Positions 42,390 through 42,628 of a stretch of DNA of 42,628 bases are shown here, one piece after another. Origin of the DNA: an uncultured Lachnospiraceae bacterium (GTDB lineage Bacteria; Bacillota; Clostridia; Lachnospirales; Lachnospiraceae); the NCBI GenBank assembly GCA_947570615.1, contig CANOVJ010000030.1:1-42628 (forward strand), written 5' to 3'. The position numbers and the translations under genes were made by a program. The notes under the pieces are model-generated. The model was not told the DNA's origin and did not search any database. It worked only from the letters and a program-made list of their open reading frames with translations. Within the stretch, counting starts at the first letter, position 1, and each line of letters starts with the position of its first letter.

Positions 42390-42628
42390 GTGGCAGAAAC
42401 GATAAAAATTGCGGTGTGTGATGATGAAAAAAATATAAGGTCTTACCTTGTTTCGCTCATCAAAAAGCAGGGAGGGGAGTGCGGCATCACGGAATATGCC
42501 TCTGCCGATGCGTACCTCTCGGACGGTAAGGAGCATGACATTATATTTCTGGACACAGAGATGGGCGGCTCCGGCGCAGGTATGGACGGCATGGGGCTGG
42601 CAAGGCATATCCGGGGCATGGAGGCGCA
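42390..42628 (+). CDS. Response regulator (AgrA/LytTR-type receiver), 3' end outside window
   Basis: The frame reads IKIAVCDDEKNIRSYLVSLI, then ITEYASADAYL, phospho-Asp in IIFLDTEMGG and GMGLARHIRGME. This is the receiver style of LytTR regulators used in peptide signalling. Where a Met is expected before KIAVCDDE the codon is ATA (42402), with GGAGG 11 bases upstream; the nearest standard start is GTG 42390, which sits on that ribosome site. The output domain lies past the right edge. GC content rises again here, marking the right border of the AT-rich block. Confidence 0.75.
   Translation, partial: MAETIKIAVCDDEKNIRSYLVSLIKKQGGECGITEYASADAYLSDGKEHDIIFLDTEMGGSGAGMDGMGLARHIRGMEA

Overview
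The window looks like chromosomal DNA of a spore-forming gut Firmicute, most likely a Lachnospiraceae (Clostridia). The grounds are the cotJABC spore-coat operon, a perfect CIRCE operator before groESL, a glmS self-cleaving ribozyme leader, HemZ, FeoAB, a bifunctional RSH alarmone enzyme plus a small alarmone synthetase, and GC-rich codon use with AGGAGG-type ribosome sites. The genus cannot be fixed from sequence reading alone.

Left part (1-5.5 kb): the 3' part of a membrane Ser/Thr kinase, two divergent lysophospholipid-acyltransferase-like genes with poor starts, a lipoprotein, then a decayed stretch. That stretch holds a response-regulator remnant fused in frame to an MNT nucleotidyltransferase, followed by a HEPN partner cut to 32 codons.

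Key region (5.5-13 kb): the spore-coat gene cotJC (manganese-catalase family) is split in two by a 6,344-bp element. The 3' third of the gene lies at 5567-5767 and the 5' two thirds at 12112-12516. The element ends in an 8-bp direct repeat. Recombination between the copies would rebuild one uninterrupted 201-codon cotJC in frame. Joining the two element ends recreates an attP-like site with 10-bp inverted arms placed symmetrically around the core. A large serine recombinase lies 40 bp inside one end, preceded by a 4-bp-overlapping 47-codon ORF that could be its directionality factor. The cargo is a TraX-like membrane protein, a two-component system and a hemerythrin/CheX-like/receiver protein; no phage structural genes are seen. 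The arrangement resembles the sigK skin element and the spsM SP-beta element, so sporulation-specific excision is the main hypothesis.

Middle (13-24.6 kb): FeoA-FeoB iron uptake, a zinc alcohol dehydrogenase, a small alarmone synthetase, a PD-(D/E)XK (Rpn-like) protein, a KdpDE-like two-component pair without kdpFABC, a membrane-anchored GH25 lysozyme with two SH3b domains, an unknown protein and a degenerate GGDEF protein.

Right part (24.8-39 kb): groES-groEL under CIRCE, a heterodimeric ABC exporter with one degenerate ATP site, RelA/SpoT, a metallo-beta-lactamase-fold hydrolase, a DUF3048 lipoprotein, glmS behind its ribozyme, and hemZ. From 39.1 kb the DNA becomes AT-rich: a gene-poor stretch, then a TetR regulator with an ABC ATPase and FtsX-type permease, and at the right edge the start of a response regulator that runs out of the window.
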